This document shows positions 20,481 through 29,576 of a stretch of 64,000 nt of DNA, piece after piece. The stretch is from Paraburkholderia sp. (GTDB taxonomy: Bacteria; Pseudomonadota; Gammaproteobacteria; Burkholderiales; Burkholderiaceae): the NCBI RefSeq assembly GCF_028283785.1, contig NZ_JAPWKB010000019.1, forward strand, positions 144,001-208,000, in the 5' to 3' direction. Made by a program: the position numbers and the translations under genes. The notes below the pieces were generated by a model. The model made no database searches. It worked only from the letters and a program-made list of their open reading frames with translations, and was not told the DNA's origin. The first letter of the stretch is position 1. Each line of letters begins with the position of its first letter.

Positions 20481-20906
20481 TTACCGGCGCGTCAGCTGTG
20501 CGGATACCGCACGCCAACCGCTTTCGCGACGAACGAAGACGTCGGTGAATGCGTAGTCGCTGGGCTGGGCGTGGGCGCCGGGATTGAAGTGGTTCGTGCC
20601 GGTGACGACGGCGGTGTCGCCGGTGACGTGCACTTCGATATTCATCAGCGTTTGGGTGGAACCCGGCGGCGTGGGCGGCGCGAGCAATACGTCGCTCTTG
20701 CTACGACGCGCGCCGCTCGGCGTGGTGGTGACGAAGGTGTCGTCGAGGAGTGTGTCGAGTGTGGCGCGATTCGCGGTGGAGGCGGCGGTGATCCAGGTTT
20801 GTTCGATGGTTTTTAAGGTGGCTTCGTCGTCGGCGGCGGCATGGGCCGGGAATGCGGCGGAGAGTGCGAGGGAGGCGATTGCGATTAGGTGGAGAGTGGG
20901 TTTCAT
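20481..20906 (-). CDS. Exported NTF2/SnoaL-like protein, paralogue 2
   Basis: A 141-residue paralogue of the gene just downstream, with a clean signal peptide ending at PAHA. The domain follows the same pattern: IEQTWITAASTANRATLDTL, a GARRSKSDVLLAP loop, VTGDTAVVTGTNHF, YAFTDVFVRRESGWRAVSAQ. The SD-like run AAAAGGAATCACC precedes the ATG on the minus strand. The two genes probably form a small operon with 43 bases between them. The function is unknown; SnoaL-like domains occur in enzymes and in ligand-binding proteins. Confidence 0.75.
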   Translation of the reverse strand: MKPTLHLIAIASLALSAAFPAHAAADDEATLKTIEQTWITAASTANRATLDTLLDDTFVTTTPSGARRSKSDVLLAPPTPPGSTQTLMNIEVHVTGDTAVVTGTNHFNPGAHAQPSDYAFTDVFVRRESGWRAVSAQLTRR

Positions 20907-21551
20907 GGTGATTCCTTTTGAGGGGGGTTAATTGATCTGATTTATAGAGGGTGTTTTGTTGTGTGCTGGATATTAAGGTGCGGGTTATTGGTTTTTGGTA
21001 AATGCATTTGAATATCGTCTGCGTGATTTGTTGGCGCTGTTTGTGTGAAAGTTATTTTGAGAGTGTTTTTCCCGATTTGCCCTGGGAAGATTCTTATTTT
21101 CTGAGGGTGATGTTAAGACTGGTTTTGATGTTCGTTCGTCGTTCTCGATTCTTTTGCCAGTTCCCGATGCGGCAGTCGACTTGCCAGGTTCGTTCGGTTT
21201 GCTCCTTTAGACGGCGTGGGTGGCGTTCGTGTTGTCTGTGTCAGCGTTATCAAACTGGTCCTGATAAATTTATCTTGAGCAGGCGTTTATGCGCGAATAT
21301 AGGAACAGAGTAGTAAAAAATTTGGATGGTTTTGATTCTGGATAATCCTCTTTAAGAGTCCTCTTATTAAACCTCAATGGATGCAAATCTATATTCGGAT
21401 TGTCAACCGAGGGGTTAATGAGATGGTTTCGGAAGTTCTCATTCATACGACCACTTTTTCATTCCTTCGGTAACCCACTGATACGCGAGCTGCGCCCACC
21501 TGGCCCGCCGCAGAACAGAACCAGTTATCACACTTTCAACAGGACGAAATC
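20907..21551. other. Low-GC, T/G-rich intergenic region upstream of TAA2
   Basis: This 645-base region is visibly poorer in GC than the rest of the window and rich in T and G on the plus strand. It carries the TAA2 promoter/leader and, at its left edge, the SnoaL pair's upstream region. The open frame at 21002-21313 encodes a Cys/Arg-rich peptide with no ribosome-binding site and is not called. The only element I can support is the 15-bp motif at 21350-21364. Confidence 0.6.
21350..21364 (+). promoter_or_regulatory. 15-bp element shared by both adhesin upstream regions (copy 2)
   Basis: CTTTAAGAGTCCTCT lies 188-202 bases upstream of the TAA2 start and matches the TAA1 element at 14 of 15 positions. 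Here the core is also a perfect inverted repeat (AAGAG-TC-CTCTT, extending to 21365), as expected for a dimeric regulator site. Confidence 0.4.
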
Positions 21552-22343
21552 GTGAATAAGTCGTACAAGACAGTTTGGAATGAAACAACCGGAACGTATG
21601 TGGCAGCTCCGGAGAGTGCGAAGGGTCGGGGGAAGCGCACGAAAAGCAGCAAGGCTCTCGCAAGTGCTGCTCTCGCCGTGGCAGGTGTAATGAGCTCGGC
21701 CCACGCCGGCGGTCTTGACGGGGGCACGGCCGTTGGCGCGACGACGGCTGGTGCATCCGAAGCGGTGGGTCAGTCCTCGTATGCCGAAGCGGGAAGCGCA
21801 GCATTCGGCCCCTCGGCCTCCGCTACCGCCAATAGTGCGACTGCAATCGGTCCGGCCGCACACGCATTGGGAGCAGCCTCGGTTGCTTTAGGTTTCAACG
21901 CTTACGCGACAGCTGACTTTGCAGATGCATTAGGTTCCTTTGCTACCGCTAGCGCCACAAATGCGGTTGCAGTGGGCAAATCTGCGAAAGCGCAGAGTGT
22001 AGGAGATTTGGCGTTGGGCGCTAGCGCGTCGGCGAATGGATCCAATGCTTTTGCGACCGCGGTTGGTGCGGGTGCCAACGCGAGCGCGGCTGGCGCCAGT
22101 TCGTTCGGTGGCGGCGCCAATGCGACCGCTGCAAATAGCACGGCGCTGGGGGTCAATGCAACGGCGGATCGTGCGAACACTGTCTCGGTAGGCTCTTCCA
22201 GTCAGCGGCGTCAGGTTGTTAATGTGGCAGCGGGCACAACGGACACCGACGCAGTGAACGTTGCACAACTGAAGTCGGCCGGTCTGAGCACCGACACGGC
22301 AGGCAACATCACGAACGCATTCGTCGCCTACGACAGCACGTCC

Positions 22344-23088
22344 AAAGACAAGGTGACGCTGGCGGGTGGCGCAGCAGGCACGACGATCACGAACGTGAAG
22401 GCAGGTGGACTGAGCGCGACCAGCACGGACGCGGTGAATGGTTCGCAGCTGTTTGCGACCAACGCGAACGTCTCGACCCTGCAGACAACGGTCAACAACA
22501 TCAGCAATGGCTCCGGTTCCCGCTATTTCAAGACTGGCGGCAAGGCGGATGGTACGGACGATGCGTATGCAGAGGCGCAATCGGTGGCGATCGGCGCTGG
22601 ATCCAATGCTTTCAGTGCCCACTCGGACTTTAACCCCACGTCATACACCAATACGGTCGCAATCGGTAATAGCGCAAAGAGTGCCGGTGGCGGTGCGATC
22701 GCGATCGGCGACACGGCCACTGCGAACTTCACCAGCATTGCGATCGGTGCGGGCGCGAACACGTCAGGTGGCGGCCGCAGGAATGTGGCATTGGGTATCG
22801 ACAGTTCCGCAACTGCTTGGGATGCAGTGGCATTAGGCTCGAGCTCGGTTGCGGACCGCAACAACACCATCTCGGTGGGCCGTCAGGAAATCAAGGATGT
22901 TGACGGTAACGTTACACAAACGGCGAGTACCCGCCAGATCGTGAACATGGCCAAGGGCACGGCGGACACCGATGCGGTGAACGTGTCGCAACTCAAGGGC
23001 GTGACGGGCGCACTGGGCGGCGGAGCGGCAGTCAATGCAGACGGCTCGGTCAAGGCCCCGAGCTACGTTGTGCAAGGCGCGACGAAGA
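22344..23088 (+). repeat. Copy 2 of a 745-bp inverted repeat (inside TAA2)
   Basis: Identical to the reverse complement of 11524-12268 except at 22391. The right end is abrupt: after YVVQGATK the sequence jumps to an NLSGEMGDAVKYD module instead of TAA1's SDVGLALASLD. Left of 22344 similarity continues but with scattered synonymous changes back to about 22247. Confidence 0.93.
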
Positions 23089-26000
23089 ACCTAAGCGGCG
23101 AGATGGGCGATGCAGTCAAGTACGACACATCGGCACATGATGTGATCACGCTTGGCGGCGTTGACGGCACGACCATCAGCAACGTGAAGGCAGGTGCACT
23201 CTCGGCTGACAGCTCGGACGCAGTGAACGGTTCGCAACTGTTTGCCACGAACGCCAACGTCGACAAGAACACGACCGACATCGCAGCGAACACCTCGGAC
23301 ATCGCCAAGAACACCGGCGACATCTCGAACGTGGATGCACGTGTCACGAATGTCGAAGGTTCGGTGACGAACATCACGAATCAGCTGAACGCAGGCGAAG
23401 TCGGTCTGGTGCAGCAGAATGCTGAAACGAAGTCGATTACGGTGGCGAAGGATCTGGACGGCACGGTACTGAACGTTGCAGGTACCGAAGGCAACCGCAC
23501 GATTAGCGGCGTGAAGGCAGCGACCTTGTCGGCCGATAGCAGCGAAGCAGTGAATGGCTCGCAGCTGTTCGCCACGAACGCGAACGTCGACAAGAACACG
23601 ACTGACATCGCAGCGAACACCGCAGACATCACCAAGAACACCGGCGACATCGCAGCAAACACATCGGACATCACCAAAAACACCGGCGACATCACCACCC
23701 TCAACACGACGGTGACGAACCTCAGCGGCGAGATGGGCGATGCAGTCAAGTACGACGCATCGGCACACGATGTGATCACGCTCGGCGGCGCAGCAGGCAC
23801 GACCATCAAGAACGTGAACGCAGGCGTGGCCGATAAGGACGCGGTGAACGTTGCACAGTTGAAGGGTGTGACGGGCGCATTGGGCGGTGGTTCGGACCTG
23901 AACGCAGACGGTTCCGTCAAGGCACCGAAGTACACGATCAACGGTACGGATTACAGCAACGTCGGCGATGCATTGACGGCGGCTGCAGCATCCGGTGCGG
24001 GCACCGATCCGAACGCGGTCGCGTACGACGATGCATCGAAGAGCTCGATCAACCTTGCCGGTGAGAACGGTACGACCATCAGCAACGTCAAGGCTGGCGT
24101 TGCCGATATGGATGCAGTGAATGTTGCGCAGTTGAAGTCGGCTGGTCTCATGACCGATACCGATGGCAATGTGACCAACGCGTTCGTTGCTTATGACGAC
24201 GTCTCGCAAGGCAAGGTGACGCTCGGCGGCGAAAACGGCACGACGATCTCGAACGTGAAGGCTGGCGCTGTCACGGCAAAGAGCACGGACGCGGTGAACG
24301 GTTCGCAATTGTTCGCGACCAACCAGGTTGTCAGCCAGAACACCACCGATATCGCGTCGCTGAGCGGCAAGATGGCGGACGTGGTCAAGTACGACAGCTC
24401 GGTGCACGACAAGGTGACGCTGGCCGGCGCGGCAGGCACGACCCTCACCAACGTGAAGGCGGGCACGCTGTCCTCGACCAGCAAGGACGCGGTCAACGGT
24501 TCGCAGTTGTACGCAACCAATCAGACCGTTGTTCAGAACACCGGCGACATCACCAAGGTCAACACGCGTGTCACGAATCTCGACAACGCAATGAACGACG
24601 TCGTGAAGTACGACACGTCGGCTCACGATCTGGTGACGCTGGGCGGCACGACCGGCACGACGATTACCAACGTCAAGGCAGGCGAGCTGTCGGAAACGAG
24701 CACGGACGCAGTGAACGGTTCGCAACTGTTCGCCACGAACGGCAAGGTCGACCAGAACACGGCCGACATCGCGAAGAACGTAGATGACATTGCCGCCAAC
24801 ACGGCTGACATCGCGACCAACGCCGCCGACATCGCGAAGCACGCAGACGACATCGCAGCGAACACCGCTGACATCGCGAAGAACGCAGGCGACATCACCA
24901 CGCTCAACACGACGGTGACGAACCTGACTGGCGAGATGGGCGACTTCGTGAAGTACGACTCGTCGGCGCACGACTCGGTCACGCTGGCTGGCGCGGAAGG
25001 CTCGATGCTGTCGAACGTGAAGGCAGGTCTCGCGAATACCGACGCGCTGAACGTATCGCAGCTCAAGTCGGCGGGCTTCGCGCTCGACGACAAGGGCATG
25101 GTTACGAACCCGGCCGTCACTTACGACGCGGGTTCGATCGAAGCGGGCGCGGCGAAGATCACGCTGAATGCAGGTGACGGCGACAGCAAGTACTTCGTCG
25201 ATGGCGACCGCCGCAAGGGTCTGCTGCCGAAGGGTACGGTGATCAGCAACGTCGCGAACGGCGTGCAGGATACCGATGCAGCGAACGTCGGCCAGATCTA
25301 CGACATCATGAACCAGACCAGCGACAACAGCGTCTCGGCGACTCATGTGTTGAAGGCTGGCAGCGGTGGCTCGGGCATCGATACGACGGGTCTGACCTAC
25401 GCGTACAAGACGTCCGCGTACTACTCGCAGGTCTCGGGTGTAGGCGACAGCACGGGTTCGACCGCGCCGTCCGACGTGGCACGCGCTGATGGTGTGGCAT
25501 CGATCGCGATCGGCTCGAACGCGTACGGCAAGGGTGCGAAGTCGACGGCAGTTGGTGTGCAGGCGCTTGCTTCGGGTACGGATTCGATCGCAGTGGGCTC
25601 CGGCTCGGTAGCGAACCTGGACAACACGTTCTCGATCGGTAGTGACGGTACGGGTTCGTTTACCGCGTACGACGCAAAGGGCAAGGCGTACACCATCCAG
25701 AATCAGGCGAACACGCGTCGTCTGGTGAACATGGCAGCGGGTCAAAACGACACCGACGCCGTGAACGTATCGCAGTTGAAGGGTGTGACGACCGCGCTGG
25801 GTGGCGGTTCGACGGTGAACGCGGACGGTTCGGTGAAGGCGCCGACCTACACGATCAACGGCAGCACGTACACCAATATCGGTGACGCAATCACGGCTGC
25901 GGCAGCAACCGGCGGTGACGGCACGGGCGGCGGTACGGATCCGAACGCTGTTGCTTACGACGATGCATCCAAGGGCGTGGTAACGCTCAAGGGCACGGAC

Positions 26001-26112
26001 GGTACGACGATCGCCAACGTGAAGGCCGGCGCGCTGTCGGCGACCAGCATGGACGCTGTGAACGGTTCGCAGCTGTTTGCAACGAACGCGAAGGTCGATC
26101 AGAACGCGTCGA

Positions 26113-26316
26113 ACATCGCAGCGAACACGTCGAACATCGCGACGAACACGACCGACATCGCAGCGAACACGTCGAACATCGCGACGAACACGACCGATAT
26201 CGCAGCGAACACGTCGAACATCGCGACGAACACGACCGACATCGCAGCGAACACGTCGGACATCGCGAAGAACACGACCGACATCGCAGCGAACACGTCG
26301 GACATCGCGAAGAACG
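26113..26316 (+). repeat. 42-bp tandem repeats encoding the TAA2 stalk
   Basis: Four full copies and one partial copy of a 42-bp unit encode the 14-residue coiled-coil stalk motif DIAANTSNIATNTT, or DIAANTSDIAKNTT in later copies. The frameshift lies immediately at the right edge of this tract. The unit is a multiple of three, so copy-number change alone would not shift the frame. Confidence 0.9.
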
Positions 26317-27515
26317 TGGGTGACCGGTCCGACGTACCACATGCAAGGCGGTACGCAGACCACGGTCGGCGGTGCGCTCGATTCGCTCGACGCCAACCTG
26401 TCCACGCTGCAATCGCAGATGGGCAGCGCGGGTGTCGGTCTGGTCACGCAAGATGCGGTGTCGCATGACATCCTGATCGCAGCCGGCACCAACGGCACGC
26501 GGGTCAACATCGCCGGCACGGCGGGCAACCGTGTGGTGACGGGCGTGGCGGCCGGCGCGGTCAACGCGTCGAGCAGCGATGCTGTCAACGGTTCGCAGCT
26601 GTATGCGAACGCGGCCAGCACGGCGGCGGCGCTGGGTGGCGGTTCGACGGTCAACCAGGACGGCACGATCACGGCCCCGACGTATGTCGTCGGTGGCACG
26701 ACCGTGACGAACATGGGCGACGCGATCAGCAACATCGATAACCGTACGTCGCAAAACTCGTCGGAGATCGCCGGCATGCAGACGACGATCAACAACATCG
26801 GCGGATCGGTGGCGAACGCAGTGCAGTACGACGCGTCGTCGCACGACAAGATCACGCTCGGTGGATCGACCGATGCAGCGAAGGTGAAGCTGACCAACCT
26901 GCAAGACGCGGATCTGTCCGCGACGAGCAGCGACGCGGTGACCGGTTCGCAGTTGTGGAGCACCAACCAGCAGTTGTCGGATCTGAGCCATTCTGTCCAG
27001 AACGCGCAGACGACCGGTAGCACTGGCGTGGCGGTCGATATCGGCGGTGGTTCGGCTGCATCGGCAACCGGCTCCGGCGCGGTGGCGATTGGTGGCGATG
27101 CGCAGGCAAGCGGCGCGAACTCGGTCGCAATCGGTTCGGGTTCGGTGGCGAGCGATGCGAATTCGGTGTCGTTCGGTTCCGAAGGCAACGAGCGTCGCTT
27201 GACGAACGTCGCCGACGGCAAGGCCGGCACCGACGCAGTCAACATGCGTCAGTTCCAGTCGGGAATGAGCGAAGTGTCGCGTAATGCGTACAGCGGTATC
27301 GCGGCAGCCACTGCGCTGACGATGATTCCGGATGTCGATGCGAACAAGAACCTCTCGATCGGTGTCGGCACGGCGGGCTATAAGGGCTACCAGGCTGTCG
27401 CAGTCGGCGCATCGGCGCGTATCACGCAAAACCTGAAAGTGAAGGTCGGTGCAGGTGTCAGCGCCACAGGAACGACGGTTGGCGCAGGTGCCGCTTATCA
27501 GTGGTAAGCGTCGGG

Positions 27516-27543
27516 GGCTGGCGGGACACGCGTCCCGCCAGCC
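27516..27543 (+). terminator. Hairpin after TAA2
   Basis: A perfect 11-base GC-rich stem (27516-27526 with 27533-27543) with a 6-base loop lies 8 bases after the TAA2 stop. There is no T-run, so it may protect mRNA or attenuate read-through into the ompA-like gene. Confidence 0.5.
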
Positions 27544-27641
27544 GGATAGCAGGTCGTTGATGTAGCAGGGGAGCGCGCTCCTGTCGGCCGGACAGGCCGC
27601 AGGGCGCCGCTTCACCTGATCAAGTTTTCTGGAAGTAAATT

Positions 27642-28352
27642 ATGAATCTGATGAAATTTCTTCGCGCGCCGTTGCTGGGTGCGCTCGTAACGGGTTTTGC
27701 CGCGTGTACCACGCAGTCCGGTCCGACTTACACGCTCAAGGCACTCAACATGCCGAATCAGCAGGCACCGATTTATCGGGTCAGCTGCGATGGGTTGTTT
27801 GAAAGCTCGAAGAGCTGCGTGCGTGTGGCGGAGGAAATCTGCAAGGCGCAACCCGTATCGTTGCTCGAATTCGTCGACGGCGTCAGCGACGCCGCACCGA
27901 AGAGCGACCCGCGTGAACTGACCTTCTTCTGCGGTCAGCGCACCGTGCAGAAGCCAGCGCAACCGGCACCGGCTCCGCAGCCGCCGGTCAGCCAGGCCGC
28001 GCCGCAGCGTCAATTGATGTTGCAAGGCAACGCAAACTTCGTGACGGATAGCGCGCAACTGAACCCGACCGCAACGGCGAGTCTCGACCGTTTTCTGAGC
28101 GCGAATCAGGGTGCGCGTTTCCACCGCGTCGCCGTGACGGGCTACACCGACAGCACCGGTCCGGAAGCGCATAACCGGACCTTGTCGCAGGCGCGCGCGA
28201 TTTCCGTCGCGGACTACCTTCGCGAAGGCGGTCTGCAAGCCGAGCAGTTTCTCGCGCAAGCCAAGGGGAGCGACGATCCGGTCGCATCGAACGCAACGGC
28301 CGAAGGGCGCATGTCTAACCGCCGCGTCGAAGTTCAGGTTTTCGCGGAATAA
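27642..28352 (+). CDS. OmpA-family peptidoglycan-binding lipoprotein
   Basis: A 236-residue exported protein. The signal peptide ends at a FAAC lipobox-like site (Cys22), so it is probably a lipoprotein. Residues about 30-105 hold a small Cys-containing domain (YRVSCDGLFESSKSCVRVAE ... TFFCGQRTV). A Pro-rich linker follows, then a C-terminal OmpA/MotB domain (residues 128-236) with the peptidoglycan-binding pattern VTGYTDSTGPEAHNRTLSQARA and NRRVEVQV. It lies 134 bases after TAA2 on the same strand. In Acinetobacter an OmpA-like partner (TpgA) is encoded with a trimeric autotransporter and helps its display, so a similar role is plausible here. Confidence 0.85.
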   Translation: MNLMKFLRAPLLGALVTGFAACTTQSGPTYTLKALNMPNQQAPIYRVSCDGLFESSKSCVRVAEEICKAQPVSLLEFVDGVSDAAPKSDPRELTFFCGQRTVQKPAQPAPAPQPPVSQAAPQRQLMLQGNANFVTDSAQLNPTATASLDRFLSANQGARFHRVAVTGYTDSTGPEAHNRTLSQARAISVADYLREGGLQAEQFLAQAKGSDDPVASNATAEGRMSNRRVEVQVFAE

Positions 28353-28385
28353 ATCGCGATTCGCCGCGTAGTGAACACAGCCAAA

Positions 28386-28420
28386 ACAAAGGGCCCGCAT
28401 CGTGCGGGCCCTTTTCTTTT
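28386..28420 (+). terminator. Rho-independent terminator after the OmpA-like gene
   Basis: A perfect 9-base stem (28391-28399 with 28403-28411), TCG loop and a TTTTCTTTT tail follow the stop codon by about 35 bases. Confidence 0.92.
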
Positions 28421-28441
28421 GCGCTCGCTTTTCCGTCAGCG

Positions 28442-29281
28442 TTAGCCGTCGACGCGCAGCCGTCCAATCACGCCTTTCGCCTGACCGAGACGCTCGACCA
28501 GCTCGGGACCGCGCTTGAGCGCCACGCCGACCGCGAGAATATCGCCGATCGCGAGATGCGACATCCGCGACGTCATCGGCGAAAACACGTCTTCTTCTTC
28601 CACCACGTTCGAGAACAGGCAAATGGTCGCGACGCGCGCCAGCGGCGAGCTGCCATGGGTAATGGCAATGACCTTCGCGCCGCGCGCGATCGCCGAACGG
28701 GCCGCGTCGATGATGTCGCGCGTGCGCCCCGTATTGGAGACCACGACCACCACGTCGCCCGGTTTCAGCAGCGCGGCCGACATCGAGTACGTGTGCGGGT
28801 CGCAATACGCGACGCTCGGCATGCCCAGCCGGAAGAACTTGTGCTGGATATCCTGCGCAGCGATGCCGGAGCCGCCCGCACCGTAAAACTCGATCCGCGT
28901 CGCGTTCGCGAGCAGTTCGACGGACGACTCCACGCTGTCCGGCGATAAACCGTTGCGAACCTGAATCAGCGTGCCGATGGTCCGGTCGAAAACCTTAGCG
29001 ATCAAGCCGGGCGCGCCTTCGTCCGGCCGCACGTCGCGATATACCGTCTGCACGCCCGCCGCGATGCCTTGCGCGAGCCGGATCTTGAACTCGCGAAATC
29101 CCGAAAATCCGAGCGCGTGGCAAAAGCGCGCGATCGTCGGCTGGCTGACGCCCGCGCGCGCAGCCACTTCGGTCATCGACAGATCGAGCACTTCACGCGG
29201 CGCTTCGATCACGTAGTCGGCCAGCTTTCGCTCGGAGGGGCGAAGCTGGTCGCGCATCGCTTCCACTTGGGACAGCATCAT
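28442..29281 (-). CDS. hexR: HexR, RpiR-family repressor of the Entner-Doudoroff genes
   Basis: A 279-residue regulator with an N-terminal RpiR helix-turn-helix (LSMTEVAARAGVSQPTIARFCHALG, residues 34-60) and a C-terminal SIS sugar-phosphate domain (residues 120-260; IEFYGAGGSGIAAQD, VVVVSNTGRTRDIIDAA, AKVIAITHG). In other proteobacteria HexR represses edd/eda and related genes and is released by 2-keto-3-deoxy-6-phosphogluconate. It is divergent from edd. Two similar palindromic sites lie in the shared intergenic region, one near each gene, which fits both autoregulation and edd control. Confidence 0.92.
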   Translation of the reverse strand: MMLSQVEAMRDQLRPSERKLADYVIEAPREVLDLSMTEVAARAGVSQPTIARFCHALGFSGFREFKIRLAQGIAAGVQTVYRDVRPDEGAPGLIAKVFDRTIGTLIQVRNGLSPDSVESSVELLANATRIEFYGAGGSGIAAQDIQHKFFRLGMPSVAYCDPHTYSMSAALLKPGDVVVVVSNTGRTRDIIDAARSAIARGAKVIAITHGSSPLARVATICLFSNVVEEEDVFSPMTSRMSHLAIGDILAVGVALKRGPELVERLGQAKGVIGRLRVDG

Positions 29282-29337
29282 TGAACAACTCGCACTATGC
29301 TGAAAGATGCGTGGACTATAGCTGATTGTCTAAATAG

Positions 29338-29351
29338 GTACAAAAACTACA
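29338..29351 (-). promoter_or_regulatory. HexR-like operator near hexR
   Basis: On the minus strand this reads TGTAGTTTTTGTAC, matching the site near edd (TGTAGTTTTTCTAC) at 13 of 14 positions. It lies about 60 bases upstream of hexR, in a suitable place for autoregulation. The pattern resembles published gamma-proteobacterial HexR boxes (TGTAnTnnnnnTACA type). Confidence 0.6.
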
Positions 29352-29469
29352 TAGCTAGGTCTAGGTGTATTCCCTAGGTTGTCGGTGTTTTGGCGCAGTG
29401 CGGCATGAACATTGGCTTGTAGCCTGATCGTCAAGGGTTCGGTTTGGATCGAGGTGCGCATTGCGATCG

Positions 29470-29485
29470 TGTAGTTTTTCTACTA
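29470..29485 (+). promoter_or_regulatory. HexR-like operator upstream of edd
   Basis: TGTAGTTTTTCTACTA contains the perfect inverted pair GTAG-N5-CTAC and lies about 95 bases before the edd start. It is the best palindrome in the hexR-edd gap and shares 13 of 14 bases with the site near hexR. Confidence 0.65.
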
Positions 29486-29576
29486 AACTCACGGCGTCGG
29501 AACACTCCGACGTCCCCCGCGATACCTAAAACTGGCGCTGCGCGTGTTTGCCCCGTCCAGCGACGAAGGAGCTTCG

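Larger units (their letters stand above)
21552..27507 (+). pseudogene. Trimeric autotransporter adhesin, YadA-like (TAA2), frameshifted before its anchor
   Basis: The gene starts with GTG at 21552 (AGGA eight bases upstream). It encodes an extended signal peptide region (MNKSYKTVWNETTGTYVAAP), a YadA head, repeated neck/stalk modules and a tract of 14-residue DIAANTSNIATNTT stalk repeats. Near 26317 the frame breaks: the first frame runs on to 26468 as unrelated Arg-rich sequence, while the adhesin continues in the next frame from TGPTYHMQGGTQ to the anchor (VSRNAYSGIAAATAL to GAGAAYQW) at 27507. Read together it would be about 1984 residues. As written the product lacks its membrane anchor. 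The break could be real inactivation, a switch state or an assembly error in repeats. It shares 745 bp with TAA1. Confidence 0.88.

Noticed and set aside
21002..21313. Possible 103-residue gene in the low-GC region
   Set aside because: Cys/Arg/Phe-rich peptide, no ribosome-binding site, no family resemblance; likely chance in T/G-rich DNA.
26310..26325. Programmed ribosomal frameshift in TAA2
   Set aside because: No slippery heptamer of the X XXY YYZ type and no clear downstream pseudoknot; a mutation, junction or sequencing error is simpler.
23091..27245. Very long open frame on the minus strand opposite TAA2
   Set aside because: It is a shadow of the repetitive GC-rich adhesin: Val/Arg/Cys/Leu-rich, no family motif, and it mirrors the TAA2 modules. 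The same holds for the frames opposite TAA1 (for example 9098-10774).
26317..27507. TAA2 C-terminal part as a separate adhesin gene
   Set aside because: It has no start codon with a ribosome-binding site and no signal peptide, and it continues the stalk of the upstream frame; it is the displaced end of TAA2.
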